Source: Pelodera strongyloides
Lineage: Eukaryota > Nematoda > Chromadorea > Rhabditida > Rhabditidae
Assembly (NCBI GenBank): GCA_036852015.1
Contig: JAANDG010000449.1
Coordinates: 1-64,000, forward strand
DNA: 64,000 bases
Direction of reading: 5' to 3'
A model generated the notes under the pieces. That model worked only from the letters and a program-made list of their open reading frames with translations, was not told where the DNA came from and ran no database searches. Shown here one piece after another: positions 38,351-50,000 of this stretch (position 1 is its first letter; each line of letters opens with the position of its first letter). A program made the position numbers and the translations under genes.

Positions 38351-40064
38351 AAGAGAGGGAAAGAACGAGAGAGAGGGAGGCAGAAAGAGAAAGAAGATGG
38401 TTAACTTGCAAACACCATTTAGATGCGTTCCTCTGTTGTGTCCAAGGAGCGATCGCTGCAAACGGAAGCAAGTAAGTTAAATTAGCACATTGACCAATTA
38501 GCGCGCGATTAGCGCGCCAGAAGTGAGCGAATATTGAAATTTTTTTCGTGTTCCCGCGGCGCACTTACGCCGTATCAGCGTCCCATCGATTTTCGTCCCA
38601 TCGACTATAACTGCGCGATACTTCAGAAACAGGATGTTGTACCGTTTTAATAAACTAATATTATTTAGCGGTAAATCACCAGGCGGTGAATGCTAGCGGC
38701 GAGTCGATCCATACGAAGGATCCTCCAGCAAACAATAAGAAACCGACGCCGAAGTCAGAGATCAAAGTTCAGTCAGTGGAAGAGGGTAGGCGCATTTAAT
38801 ACGTTTAACAGTGGTGTAGTCGGTAGCGCTTCAGATTCTGACGCAGGTGGTCAGTGGTTCGATTCCCATCGAAGACGAAGTTTTGCCGGAAAGATCTCTT
38901 TTCAGAAGATGAATCAAAGATGAAAGCTCCTCCTAAAAAAGACAAGAAGAAAGGACCCGTGCCGAAGAAGATTATCCCAGATGCTGAGGATGGAGGTATG
39001 ACAGGGGAAACTCGCGAAGATATCGCGCGCGGTCCATTTTGAGTGCGCCGTTGCGGAGATCCCATTTTTTGCGTGCGCTGCCCCGCAGCCTTCGGCTTGT
39101 TTGTTTGTGTGTCCCTGCCGTGGATTTCATCAGTGAACCTTCCAACACTGTTGATACTCCGCGCTGTTGACGCACAAAAAACGGCCATCCACAGTGAGGC
39201 GGCGCACATCCTTGCGGTTGGCGTACCTGTGGCACACTTGGCGCGGCAGGTGAGCCTAATCAGGTGCGCTACACTGCAAATGCGCTGAACGTTTGATATT
39301 TTTTAAAGTAAAAAGACTAACCATACGAAAACAAGAAACTAATAAAGCAGTATTGTACCTACTTTGGGAAAGTCGCACATGATACACATATACTATGTAT
39401 CGTATGCAAATTTGGTACCGGAAGCTTTGGAAGGGCACCAAAAATTTGCATAGGGTACATAAGATATGCGTATGCAAATTTCCCAAAGTAGGTGCAATAC
39501 TGCTTTAAAGGGATAGGTTCACCTCGAATTGCACCTTTTTTATAATTTATGTTTATAGTATGACCTATGATGGTCAAAATACGAAAATTGCAGTAAATTT
39601 CCTTTGCTCCCCGTAGTAGGAGAGCTTGCTCAAAAAAAGCTAAACTTCCTCGAATCTATAAAACAATTGGAGTACCGCAGCCATGGTAAGTGGGAAATAG
39701 CGCAGGAGGGCTGGAGGTGCAGATATTGTTGTGATAGACAGAGGATGATAAAAGAGCCCTGTATTTTCTAGCGTACTCCAATTGTTTTATAGATTCGAGG
39801 TAGTTTAGCTTTTTTGAGCAAGCTCTCCTACTACGGGGAGCAAAGGAAATTTACTGCAATTTTCGCATTTTGTCCGTCATAGGTCATACCGTCAACATAA
39901 ATCATAAAAAAGGTGCATCAACATAAATTATAAAAAGGTGCAATCCGAAGTGAACCTATCCCTTTAAAGTAAAAAAAAACATAACCCTCGTTCTGTGAGA
40001 AGCTAATAATTATCATTTTGCAGAGTCGGACCATCTTGGAAGCGCGAAGAGTGGTGGATATTAA
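32620..40064 (+). CDS. Unrecognised single-pass membrane protein, C-terminal 483 residues
   Basis: Sixteen plus-strand exons join in phase to a stop at 40064: 32620-32643, 33047-33168, 33487-33708, 34108-34236, 34507-34634, 34801-34814, 35322-35432, 36151-36270, 36491-36542, 37046-37163, 37813-37864, 38156-38242, 38447-38471, 38669-38785, 38906-38995 and 40024-40064. The sum is 1452 nt, an exact multiple of three; upstream exons are missing. The part before the membrane is extracellular in style, with N-glycosylation sites (NTT, NAS), cysteines (GEC, ESC, GTC) and a beta-rich stretch (LITVQPVLAKITG...). The membrane segment is short: LIYAMAGFIIGLCLG, about residue 334. A tail of about 135 residues follows, rich in Lys, Asp and Pro (KKQKKEN, PPKKDKKKGP). 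I recognise no family. The 14-nt exon at 34801 is inferred from phase. Confidence 0.65.
33175..33314. mobile_element. MITE family A relative (TTAAAGCGGTGTAACACCCGG)
   Basis: TTAAAGCGGTGTAACACCCGG at the left and CCGGCTTTATACCGCTTTAA at the right: a diverged subfamily. Begins 7 bp after the donor of exon 33047-33168. Confidence 0.85.
33744..33833. mobile_element. MITE family C copy, left end missing
   Basis: CCCTCGGGGAACTATTGATCC through GAATTGAGTGGTGAATGTGGCCTC. Only the right terminus is preserved. Confidence 0.7.
34821..34885. repeat. Degenerate (CCTAAG)n / TTAGGC array
   Basis: CTTAGGCTGAGGCCTAAGCC and onward, about ten degenerate hexamers. It lies directly after the proposed 14-nt exon of the membrane-protein gene. 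Confidence 0.8.
35111..35290. mobile_element. MITE family A copy
   Basis: Left end reads TTAAATAATGCGAAATACCGG, right end CCGGCCGGTATTTTGCTTTA; ends 30 bp before exon 35322-35432. Confidence 0.85.
35450..35625. repeat. Tandem repeat, GATTACAGTATGTGAAAAGACCT unit
   Basis: Six or seven imperfect copies of a 20-25 bp unit (GATTACAGTATGTGAAA plus a variable part) in an intron of the membrane-protein gene. Confidence 0.85.
36050..36430. repeat. Family H repeat with TTTGGTGACC motifs
   Basis: CCATTTGGTGACCGATTACC, CATTTGGTGACGC and TCACCAAATGGTCAC occur around exon 36151-36270. Related stretches at 36855-36985, 37600-37695, 51185-51330 and 59108-59145. The exon sits between two of these motifs. 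Confidence 0.65.
36618..36775. mobile_element. MITE family E copy
   Basis: ATGGGGTTTCCAAGTATG at the left and ATACTTGGAAACCCCATAA at the right; same core as 22227-22372. Confidence 0.88.
38287..38396. repeat. (GA)n microsatellite
   Basis: Long purine-rich GAGA tract in an intron, creating spurious RERE and SLSL reading frames. Confidence 0.95.
38812..38888 (+). repeat. tRNA-like SINE head
   Basis: GTGGTGTAGTCGGTAGCGC is a good A box and GTGGTTCGATTCCC a good B box; the anticodon-like loop lies within CAGATTCTGACG. In an intron of the membrane-protein gene, 18 bp before exon 38906-38995. Confidence 0.6.
39342..39508. mobile_element. MITE family D copy
   Basis: ATAAAGCAGTATTGTACCTAC at the left and GTAGGTGCAATACTGCTTTAA at the right. 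Its right end is shared with the next element. Confidence 0.9.
39504..39968. mobile_element. Long inverted-repeat element, family F (AAAGGGATAGGTTCACCT)
   Basis: TTAAAGGGATAGGTTCACCTCG and ...GAAGTGAACCTATCCCTTTAA frame about 460 bp. Inner arms also pair: GCAGTAAATTTCC...GGAGAGCTTGCTC on the left return inverted on the right, and TCTATAAAACAATTGGAGTA is mirrored. It abuts family D with one shared TTTAA. A lone end occurs at 32661-32682. Confidence 0.9.
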
Positions 40065-42007
40065 ACCCTATCTCCGGATTCTTTATGTCCCGTCAAGCTA
40101 CAGTATTTCTAATTATTCAAAATCCCGCCCTTTTTTTGTTCTTATTCTTTGTTAACTGGCAGTTCCCAAATTCGGATATGTGATTGAAAAAGTGGCGGTT
40201 TTGCTTATGTAGGTTGTGAAACGCCCGTCCAACCCTAGTGTTTCGATCGCAGCTATGATAGCCGGCTTGTGAAACTTTTGTTGGAAGCACGCATTCCCAT
40301 GTATGATATGCAAATGACTCTATGATTAGGCTGGAAAATAGACCCGACTAGACCACAGCTTGGATACAGTACATGGGAATACAATTGTCCTACATATGCT
40401 TTTCACAATCCGGATGCCATGCCACTTTACAAAAATTGTCTCTTGTAGTGACATTTACCAGCACTCCGCTTTATTAAGAAATGCATTGATTTTACCATCT
40501 CTGACGGCTTATTTTCGTAATAGGCCCACCCATAAAAACGTTGAATAATTGAAATCAAAACGAGTTTCTGCCGTTATTTTGTACTAAACAGGCCATTATT
40601 AATGCCTATTTCTGTGATTTGCTTACGTTTTTTTGTTGAATAAAAGTTTTGAGCGATATTCTTTTGAATGGTTATTACCCATGTAAAGGGAGGCTTTATC
40701 GCTGAGTATGATATTTTAAAGGGAACGTGGGTGGTAGGGTAGAGTGCTCGAAGTAGTGTCAATAGAAGCCTATAATCAATCTAGGTATTTAAATACCTTT
40801 CACGCCTCCTCGTTATGCTAGAAGCTAAAATGCTTTGAAACGCTTGGCAGATGCTGTTTTCCTATGTAGTGTATGCAAATTACTGCACGATTATTAGACT
40901 GTACACCGTAGGAGGATGTACATATCCGAGAATCGTTTCAAAGACTGACTGTTATTTCGTTTTACGGTACACTTAAACCGGGAATAAAAAAATAAGTCAA
41001 CGACGGTAATGTACAATAAGGTCCCCCCCTTGAGCTCAAAGTTTTTATTGTTTGTAGTTTGTAGTTTGATGACAGATTTAACATCTTTTTGTACTCTTTG
41101 TTCTGACCGTTATCACTGCTAGCGCTTATCTTATTTTCCTTGCATGGTTGATTCTCTCCCACTCTCGTTCCTTCTCGCTCCGTATCTTTCCTTCTCTCTC
41201 TCTCTTTCCCTCTCCCCCTCTCTCTTTTTGTTTTCTTACTACTAATACGGAAACCCGTTTTTGTGTTCGATCATAACAATCTATTGATCTTGCTCACTAC
41301 TCCTTTCCTTACCGTAGTTAAACGTAGCTAAAAGTTAAAAAAAAACCGTAGTTAAAAAAGAAGTCTATATTTCTCTCGATCTTAATCCGCTCTTTTTATA
41401 CCTTTTCTACGATTACTTATTTGCTTATAACTCATACATATTTTCTATTCCACTTTATATTCAAGTAGTTAAACAATCTTTTGCGTTAGGTTACTGGTTA
41501 ATTGCTAATTTTCGTTCCGACTTCCGCCATCTTGTTACTATTCTAAACTAGATTTCTGTTTCAAAGGTATTCCATCCGCGCGTATTCCATGCACTCGATT
41601 AATGCTGTTTCTGATTGATTGTCTTGTATAGGTGAAGAATATTTTTTATTTGCAATAAATTGCCGATAGAGCTGCAACTTTGAACTAAGTTATTGAAGTA
41701 AAAAGTATAAAGGCTCCTCCGTTAACGCAATACTCGGCAGGTGCAGTTGTTCTCATGGGTAGTATAACTCTGACGTTACTCGTACCCGTAGGTTCCCTGA
41801 GAGGAACTTACGAAAGGATACTTACCTTATTGTTGGTTACTTTATTAGTTACATGAGTACACTGGGAGCTCTGGGGGCATTTTTCCAGAACACTGTTCTT
41901 CAAAATATTTCCTATTTCTGTGCTTTATTTTGATTTAATTTTCAATCCGAATTTCAAGAATATTTATGTTCCCCAACTTGTGCTTATTTTAGTTACTCTT
42001 TATAGTT
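40065..42007. other. Spacer between two plus-strand genes
   Basis: No exon that I can support. Contains scattered drifted ends such as CGTTTCAAAGACTGACTGTTATTTCG (40944), CT-rich tracts near 41190-41230 and AT-rich sequence. An acyl-CoA-binding domain was looked for here because of the downstream gene and not found. Confidence 0.5.
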
Positions 42008-43904
42008 ATGATTTCCGACATGGATGTGGGTTCGGCATCGCTTTATGAGGTACATTTTTATATGTATATTTTAATGGGCTTGTTAATTTTTCGCGAATAT
42101 GTATTCTGGCTGTGGCACTTTGAAAATAGCTACTTATGAATCTATGAAAATAGGAATATTAATATAAGTGATGTCGTTAACATGATTCTAGCGAGCTTAC
42201 AAATAAATATAATTTTCCAGGATAATTACGGGAAATATGAGTAAGCGTACTTAATTAAAGTAAATTAAAATTCAGGACGCTCTAGATGATAGCGATGTGG
42301 AGCTACACGCGCTCTGCGAAGAGACACAGAAAGCCCTGCGAATAAGGACACACAGGTAATTTCTTTTGTGTGCTGGTGCGCCAAGCAAGGGTGTACATAC
42401 CGCACTTCCCTGTCTGGCCAAAAGCCCATTGGTGGCGCGCTCCTTGCGCACCAGCGGCTCACCACTTTTATGTGCTGTATTACTTTCCCAAGAAATGAGA
42501 GAGGGGTATGCGGCCCATTCCATGGTCCGAGCAACTTTTTGAATTGAACAACTGTGTGAATAATACTGCATTTTTTATGGGGACATGCAGACTTATGAAA
42601 CAACCAACATTCTAAATCTATAAAACAAATAAGTTTTAGGCGCCCTACACCTCCACTCCAGCCTATTCTAACAGGCTGTCCGCGCTGTTCCTCAACCTAC
42701 AGACAACCGTCTTCGAGCAGCGAGCATTCCAGCATTGAAAAGATACCCATGCCGACGCATTCAGGTTGGAGATTTGTCCGAAGCCTAAGCCGAAGCCTAC
42801 GTCTAAGTCTAAGCCTAAGCCTAAGCCTAAGCCAAGCCTTTTTATGTTTAAATATGAATATTCATTGAAAAAATATTTGTAACCATTGGAGTATCGAAAA
42901 GATTCCCAAGCGTTCAGAAATCAGGAAAGCGTTCAAAATTTGTGAAAGAACACCGTTGGTACAAATGATTACGTCACAAATTAAATATATTTAACTCTTT
43001 TTTACCATAAAATAATGAATACCTGAGCTCGTCGCCCGCTGCGAGCCCGGCGGCGAAGAATTGGCGCACAGAAAAGGTCTCAGTCTTCGATAAAACAACA
43101 ATTTAGGTGCAATTCAACCACGGCACAAGTCTCGCAAGTATGCACGTAAATCGAAGAGTCATTCTCACTCGAGTGGGGATAGCTACGAGGAGCCGCGCCC
43201 AGGATATATGGTATAACTTAGTCTTGTGACTCCCTACGCTAGGTTTTAACTGGGGTCTAAGCCTAAGTTGGTGGTTTTCTGCGGGGTTAGTTTCTATATC
43301 GACTATGGGCTGTATCTCACACTTCTATATCGACTATGGACGAGTACGGGATATAATTAGCATAATATATCTACTGTATAATTAGCATACTACGGTAGAT
43401 TTTCAGTTCCCCGAGGTGCATTTCGTACCGGTGATCATGCAGCTCAACCAAGTTCTGAATGGTATCTCCACACAGCTGCGAGACCTTGAGAAGGCCAACA
43501 CTTTACAACTCAAAGTATTGTTGAACATGATGAAAACCCTAGTAAAGGTTAGATCTTTATTTATTTTTAATACTTAATAACAATTATATGTGATAAATTT
43601 TCCGTTCTACCCTTTCTAACTGTTGAACATGATGAAAAGTGCTATTGGTCACAATTTTTCATTTTACCCTGTTTTTTTTAAACAATTTTTTTTCTCCCGG
43701 TGTGCGCATATTTATATTTTGTGTTTATTTTTAATATTACTATATGTAAATAATAATATTTATTTTTTAATATTACTATATCTCAAGGTTCAATCGCGCC
43801 CGGTTCTAATCTCTCAGTGGCTGATTCGCACAGTGAAGTGGACGATATTCATCTTGTGCTGGCCAATCCTGGCTCGGCTACTCTTTGTATGGTACAGGAA
43901 GTAA
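42008..43904 (+). CDS. C-tail-anchored protein with ACBD4/5-like C-terminus
   Basis: Exons 42008-42049 (possible start MISDMDVGSASLYE), 42276-42355 (acidic, DALDDSDVELHALCEE), 42640-42764 or slightly longer (Ser/Pro-rich), 43028-43076, 43107-43210 (KSRKYARKSKSHSHSS, ending GYM), 43407-43547 and 43788-43904. The last two are certain in phase: a coiled segment (MQLNQVLNGISTQLRDLEKAN) leads to a membrane anchor (TIFILCWPILARLLFVW) two residues before the stop. This resembles the coiled coil plus W-P-x-x-A tail anchor of ACBD4/ACBD5, peroxisomal tethers to the ER. No acyl-CoA-binding domain is visible, so the family call is tentative; other tail-anchored proteins such as fission factors share the plan. 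The junction near 42764/43028 is unresolved. A MITE starts 8 bp after the stop. Confidence 0.55.
42772..42838. repeat. Degenerate (GCCTAA)n / TTAGGC array
   Basis: CCGAAGCCTAAGCCGAAGCC and on to GCCTAAGCCTAAGCC, about eleven hexamers, directly after an exon end of the tail-anchored gene. Confidence 0.85.
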
Positions 43905-43911
43905 GTTTAGT

Positions 43912-44048
43912 TTAAAGCGAAATATCGGCCGGTTTTTAAAACACCCTGTAGACCAGCATTCGTATGCGGCTTATGCAAATGAACATAAATTAGAATAAAA
44001 AAATCGAGCTAAATTCGAGCAAATTTACCCGCCGGTATTTCGGGTTAA
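43912..44048. mobile_element. MITE family A copy, abutting the 3' end of a gene
   Basis: TTAAAGCGAAATATCGGCCGG at the left, GCCGGTATTTCGGGTTAA at the right. Starts 8 bp after a stop codon, so it is probably transcribed in the 3' UTR. Confidence 0.9.
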
Positions 44049-44493
44049 AGGGAGAGGCCCACATGAATAAAGTTTTCTTCAATTTACTTTCACAGAATGT
44101 CCGGAATTTCCGAAATATTACTGTGAAAACGGCATTGTGTGAAGTATAGAACTCACGGAGTTATTCCCCGGCAAACAGTTCGGCCAGGTACCGTAGTCAG
44201 AACAAATTTTTGAGGATTTAGGGCATTACAGTATTGGAAACGCCTTGTTGTAATCGTAGGAATGATCTTCATTCGTTTATCCATTATTATGAAGAGAAAG
44301 AATGCTAATGGATGGATATAAACCGTAAAAACGTTCCTGGCTACGGTACCTGACCGAACTGTTTGCCGGGGAATAACTCTGTGAGTTCTAGGCTTCAAGT
44401 AATGCTGTTTTCACAGTAATATTTCTGAAATTCCGGACATTCTGTGCAAGTAAATTGAGGAAAGCTTTTTTCTCATGGGCCTCTCCCTTTAAA
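44045..44493. mobile_element. Long inverted-repeat element, family G (TTAAAGGGAGAGGCCCA)
   Basis: TTAAAGGGAGAGGCCCACATG at the left and ATGGGCCTCTCCCTTTAA at the right. The arms extend inwards for about 200 bp (AATTTACTT...CAGAATGTCCGGAATTTC on the left is mirrored), including GGTACCGTAGTCAG...GGCTACGGTACC. It shares TTAA with the preceding family A copy. Confidence 0.92.
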
Positions 44494-45664
44494 GCATTTT
44501 CTAGATATAATATTGATCAGCGCTTAGACAAATTATAAATAAATAATATAAGTTTTTTTTTCATAGACCCGTCGGCCCGGCTTTGAAGCGTGTGTTGGGT
44601 GCTGTGTTTCCATATAGTGTATGCATATACTGCACGATACATTCTATTGTTTATTATGTTAGTAACCTAAAATTTTTTTAGATACCACGGACGACTCTCA
44701 GGACAATTTCTCCGCTATTTATAGCATAGCGTTGCCTGAATTTATCGTCAGCTTCTAATAAATTTGTTCTGAAATTTGTGAAATTTGTTGCAAGATAGCT
44801 GCTACACAGTTAGGAGCCAACATCGCGAAAATAAACTTTTTCAGAACGGGAAAGTTTTGTGGTGTGCGATCATACATAGTCATAATCACTCAAAGTAATA
44901 TATTTTATTACAAATCCCAAATTCGACAGCTTGAGCACTGTAAAGAATAATAAGTTCACTGGACTAGGCACCCAAAAATGGGGTTTTAATTTCCTAATAA
45001 TATAATTATTTCACTAATTAATATTTCATTGAAATAACAAGCTTTAAATTTTTTACATGGCCAAACTTTTCGTTACGATTGAAAAAATCTTAATTTAATG
45101 CCGTAAGTAATAAAAAAAGAAGAAAATGAGTAACATAAAAACATTGAGATCTAGTACGATGATAGTGAGACATTGCGAAATAATACTGTTAAATAAAGAC
45201 GAGAGAGCAGACATCGATTAACAGCCGGATTTTGAAACGCATGTTGGACGTGGTATTCCCATGTTGGGTATGCAAATGACTGCGCGATTTTTGTCCAATT
45301 ATACTCGTTTGCGTACAATATATGCCAAAATACGTATCAGAACCAGTCGTTGTATCACTTTAAACAAGTGCGTAATATTCTAAAGAATCTTAGACACTGA
45401 ATTATAATAGGCAACTATGTAGAAGGTAGATTTAAACTATACCCGAGCAAAAAAATAATCAGCAAAAACGAAGAAGCATAGATTAATAAAAGTACAACAT
45501 AATGGGCCACTCGGTAAAAATACAGTAATTTTTAATTAAAATAATAAACCAAAGGGTCTTTTCGGTCTATCCCTTTGGACTTTGGGTTACGATAGTTACC
45601 GTAATATTTTAGGTGATAATACGTCTAGGAAAAAACAAGCGAGGGAGAGAGAAAGACAAGAGAA

Positions 45665-45698
<34 letters not shown>

Positions 45699-45832
45699 GA
45701 GAGATAATAAAAGCGAGAGAAGGGGACGACAAGAAAAGGAGAAAAGGAAGTGGCAGAGAGGGAGTGAGAGAAAATAGAGAGAGAAATAGAGAAGAGAGAG
45801 AGAGAGAGAGAGAGAAAGTTCCTCAATAATCC
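44494..45832. other. Intergenic stretch upstream of nucleoredoxin 3' end
   Basis: No exon seen. AT-rich, with drifted inverted ends at about 45220-45365 (AACAGCCGGATTTTGAAACG ... CGTTGTATCACTTTAA) and a GA tract at 45640-45820 containing two long (GA)n runs. Confidence 0.5.
45640..45820. repeat. (GA)n-rich tract
   Basis: Interrupted GA microsatellite just downstream of the NXN stop codon. Confidence 0.95.
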
Positions 45833-47027
45833 TCATAACATCTGCTGGTTTGCGATGGAGTTCTGGCTGGTCGAACTGCCCATCAAAGCTTTCTCAATAT
45901 CCTGCATCGGAATCCCGCCCACGGTACGATTGTTCTGTAAGGAAACGGATGAATTTCGAGTTTCGGAAAATTTCGGAAACAACTCCCGGCGGGAGTTTCC
46001 GTCATTTTCCATCGTGCGAAAGTGAGAACAAGACGTGAGAAACTGATTTACAAAAAGATTTTTCGAATTTCGAGTTTCTAACAGATAAGGAGTTTCAATT
46101 TAGAAACATGCGAAACTGAAAATTTCTAGAATCGGATTTTAGTTAGCCTATTATTTAGTTTAGTGTCTTAAAAAAGCTTTGTAATATACATTAAAAACAG
46201 ATTAAAAAAACGAACCTGCTCAGGCGGCGTGGGTAAATTCTGCCATTGCAGTTTGCCCGCCTTATAAGAAGATACAAACTGTGTGATAATTTCGGGTGAC
46301 ACGTCCGGCTCTGTACATACGGAAACTCGGCCGCCTGAAAATGGATATACAATTTTGAAAAAAAAGCAGCAAAGAAAAAAACAAAGTAGATCGAAGCGCG
46401 AAGAGCGAAGGCTTTGGAACTATTTTCCTAATACGATGTAAAAAGTCATAGGCTTTGAAACCCCATATCGAACTACCCTTGCATAAGGGGAAACCCTCTT
46501 TTCGCCGGTTGAGTAAAAATTCCCAGGTAAAGATAAGGTGAATATAAATAAGATCAGCCAATCCCCGAGCACGCTCCCCATAGATATAAACCGGAACTTG
46601 GGGGATACTCACCTAGCGCATCCACTATGCAAATCAGCGGTAGTTCAGCATCGCCCAGTCCAAGGATCTTTTCGAGGATCTGAATAACAAAGTAAACTTT
46701 ATTTATTCATTACAAATTACCATTTACATTCTTACAACGCCTCGTAATTTTCTGCTCTGCCCTTGCTTGGCTACCCACCTTACGCTTCACAATTATAAAT
46801 AAAAAATAATTATAAATAAATAAAGTAAAGATAAATAACGAAACATAAATAAATAATAATTAAAAAGAAAGTAAATAAAATAAATAATAAATAAATAAAC
46901 AATCAACAACTTACATGATCACAAATGGGATCATCGCCTGTGATGAATATTTGAAGTGGATCGGCTTGTGGTGGGACGGACATGTCAGAGTCCACGGAAC
47001 TGAAAATGAAAGTTGAATTACCTCTGA

Positions 47028-47067
<40 letters not shown>

Positions 47068-50000
47068 GTCGCTCTCTCTCTCTGTCATGTCTCTCCTGTC
47101 TGTCTCCATTCTCTCGCTCTCTATCGTTCTCTCTCCTTCTCCCTCCCTCCTTTCTAACCCATCATAACTATCTTCCCACTTTACTCTCTCCCTCATCCTA
47201 TACATTATTTCTCTCCTTTCTCTCTCTCCCTCCCTCCCCCCCTCTCTCTCTACCTACGGAATTGTCCGAGTTACAGTGTCTGATCCATTTTCTTCAAACA
47301 CGAACCTGCATTCCTCTTGACTACTACTGTGTTGTAGCTGCTGTCTGCTGCCTCCATTCCCATTCTCGTCTCTCTTCTCTTTCGCTTCCTCGTGTCTCTT
47401 TCTCTCCCACTCTAACCTCTCCTCGAAGAGATCATTGGACACTTTTTCCATCGCAGATATGGAAAACTGGACGTCTTCAGGCGAACCTTCTAAAAAAACA
47501 ACAGGGTTGAAGCAGAATGGCACGTGGTTTGTGAACAGTCCCGTTTTTGGCACAGACCGACACAGTTCAGTTGTGCAGTTTACGATTCATAATAGTAAAT
47601 AATAATAATTGGTAATGAAATAACACAAATAAGAACATGCACAATAATACAAATAGTACATAACAAAAACCAAATGGTTACCCAAAGATGAAGTGCCCTA
47701 CGACACATACATACTAATAAGGGAAGGGACCTAGTGACCAATTTAGAAAAAATCACGTGCTGCTGGAAGTCTTCGAACGTCGAAGTCGACGACTGGAATT
47801 GAACCTTCGTCTGCTGCATGAGAGTCAGGGATGCTATCCACTAGGCCAAGTTAACAAATACAAAAATCTCACCCGTAAAGAGGACCATCGACGGTTCATC
47901 TCGTAGTTTACAAACGGTCATTTCAGTCAATTCGTAGTAAGGTTGAGGACCCCAGGGAAACCGCACGCCCTGAAATCATATACAAATCGTTACAATAAAC
48001 AGGTAATATGCAAAGATAAGTAGGGAAACGAACAGAGGAATAAATAAGGGGGTCGCCTACAATGCAATGATAACAAAAGTGAAAATGTGACACAAATCTG
48101 CATTCGTGCCAATCACCACGAAACCAGTTGGGTCGTCTTGAAGCCACTTGGGTGGTCTTGAATCCACTTGGGTGGTCTTGAAACGACTTGGGTGGTCTTG
48201 AAACGACTTGGGTGGTCTTGAAACCACTTGGGTGGTCTTGAAACCACTTGGGTTTGGGTGGTCTTGGTTGCTATAGTCGTGGCAAAGTAACAGTGACGAA
48301 GCAATTCCGTTGAAAATATGGTGCAAAAAGACGAAACCCACTTTGTAGTTAGTTATAACTATCGTTGTATACACTTCAAAGCAGTATTGTACCCACTTTT
48401 GGAAATTTGCATATGTTAGGCAAATCATATGTTGTATCCTATGTAAATTTGTTGCCGGAGGCTTGCCGGACGCACAATACTGCTTTAAAGCGAATTAGCG
48501 GTCGGTCTCAACAAAAAATACAAAAAGAGGAGGAGTAAACAACCGTGCGTTGACCACCATTTTCAAACCGTGTGTTTTTGGAATTTTACTAGCCAAATTC
48601 AAAATATTTTGTCAACATTTCGTCATTTGGATGCTGCGGTGTGCGTTATAATTTGAAAAGGCCATCCCTCGATTTTTCCAGGGCCGTGCTAGTATTAAAA
48701 TCGGCAAATCGCCTGAAGCGAATTTTCCCATACAAAATCGCAAAATATGGTTGTTTGAGAACATTTTTGTGCAAGATGCACTTATTTGTTTGTGTTTTTA
48801 TGTTTATTTTCGTTTATAACTTTTTTCAAACTATTTTTGGTGAAAAAACCCCAAACCGGGTGGTATTTCGCTTTAAACACGGTGAGATTGATTGCGAGAC
48901 AAGGAAAACGCTACGATCAATTTATAAAAATATGTACATTTATAGATATGTTACCTTCGGATCTGAAACCAGTGCCTGCCGTCCATGCCTTGTTATCACG
49001 CGGTTCTCCTCATCAATTAAAACGAGCGCGGGAATCCCTAAAACTATGAAAACTAAGTAGTTTTGGAATTTTATCGTAAATACAGCATTCACTCCCTCGT
49101 CTACACTACACGTAAAACTACGTCTAATAACAAGACTAATAACTACATACTACCTAGTAAGTAAGTAAGTCACTACATACTAGAGTTTGTCCTCGCGATA
49201 AGACGATAAACGGTTTTCCGGCAAGTGTCGGCAATGGCCCGCCCCTTTCCGGAAAGACCTTTCTTATCGCGAACGGAAAGGACTCTCTCTCCGGCAAATT
49301 ATCGTTTGCCGCAAACGCAAAGGGCTCTCTTTCCGGAAAATTACATACTAACTATTAAGTGACTAGTAAGTATAATCCTACGCGCACGCGTAGTTTGAGA
49401 TTTTAAAGGTTTCAAAAATGAGCTTGAGACGCGTCTTACGCCACCAAAATGAAGAAGAATTTTGAATTCGTTCCTTTAAAATCTCGTATTAGCAACACAT
49501 AAAAGCTTACCGGATATGTTGAATAACCGGGTGAGTAGTACCGTATGTGCGGGATTGTAGGGGAAGGACAGCCACGGCATTTGACCTAAATGATTTATTT
49601 TGAAACATCTTATTTTAGCTTAATATCATTACACTTTGAAACTTAACCACACTGTAAGTTTAGTACTCTTTATCGTCAAGCTCCGTGAGCTAAACTATTT
49701 GGTTTGAATAGTTATATTATATCTCAGGGCAAACCAGAAATATTGAAATAAATCCTAACTTAAAAAAAGTAAAATAAACTCACTCGTAAACTCGTCATAA
49801 AATTGTTGGGTGCGATCAGACGAGCAAAAGATAATTTCCACCGAAATCGAAGCACTTTTCAGCGACTTATATGCCGGAATTAGCTGTTGAACCCATTGAC
49901 GACATGGCGGACACTGCAATTGTCAAGAGTTACCTATCGGGATGGAAAAGATAAGTAGTAATTGCCCGTAAGTACCTCTGCTCTCGTAATTACATACAAC

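Noticed and set aside
38141..38564. Arg/Glu-rich and Ser/Leu-rich frames
   Set aside because: Translations of a GA microsatellite. The real exon ends at 38242.
42222..42241. Short exon DNYGKY in the tail-anchored gene
   Set aside because: Flanked by AG and GT, but including it breaks the frame into exon 42276-42355 with an immediate stop, whereas skipping it keeps phase.
48118..48272. CRISPR-like array
   Set aside because: Direct tandem units with no unique spacers, in a eukaryotic intron; a minisatellite.
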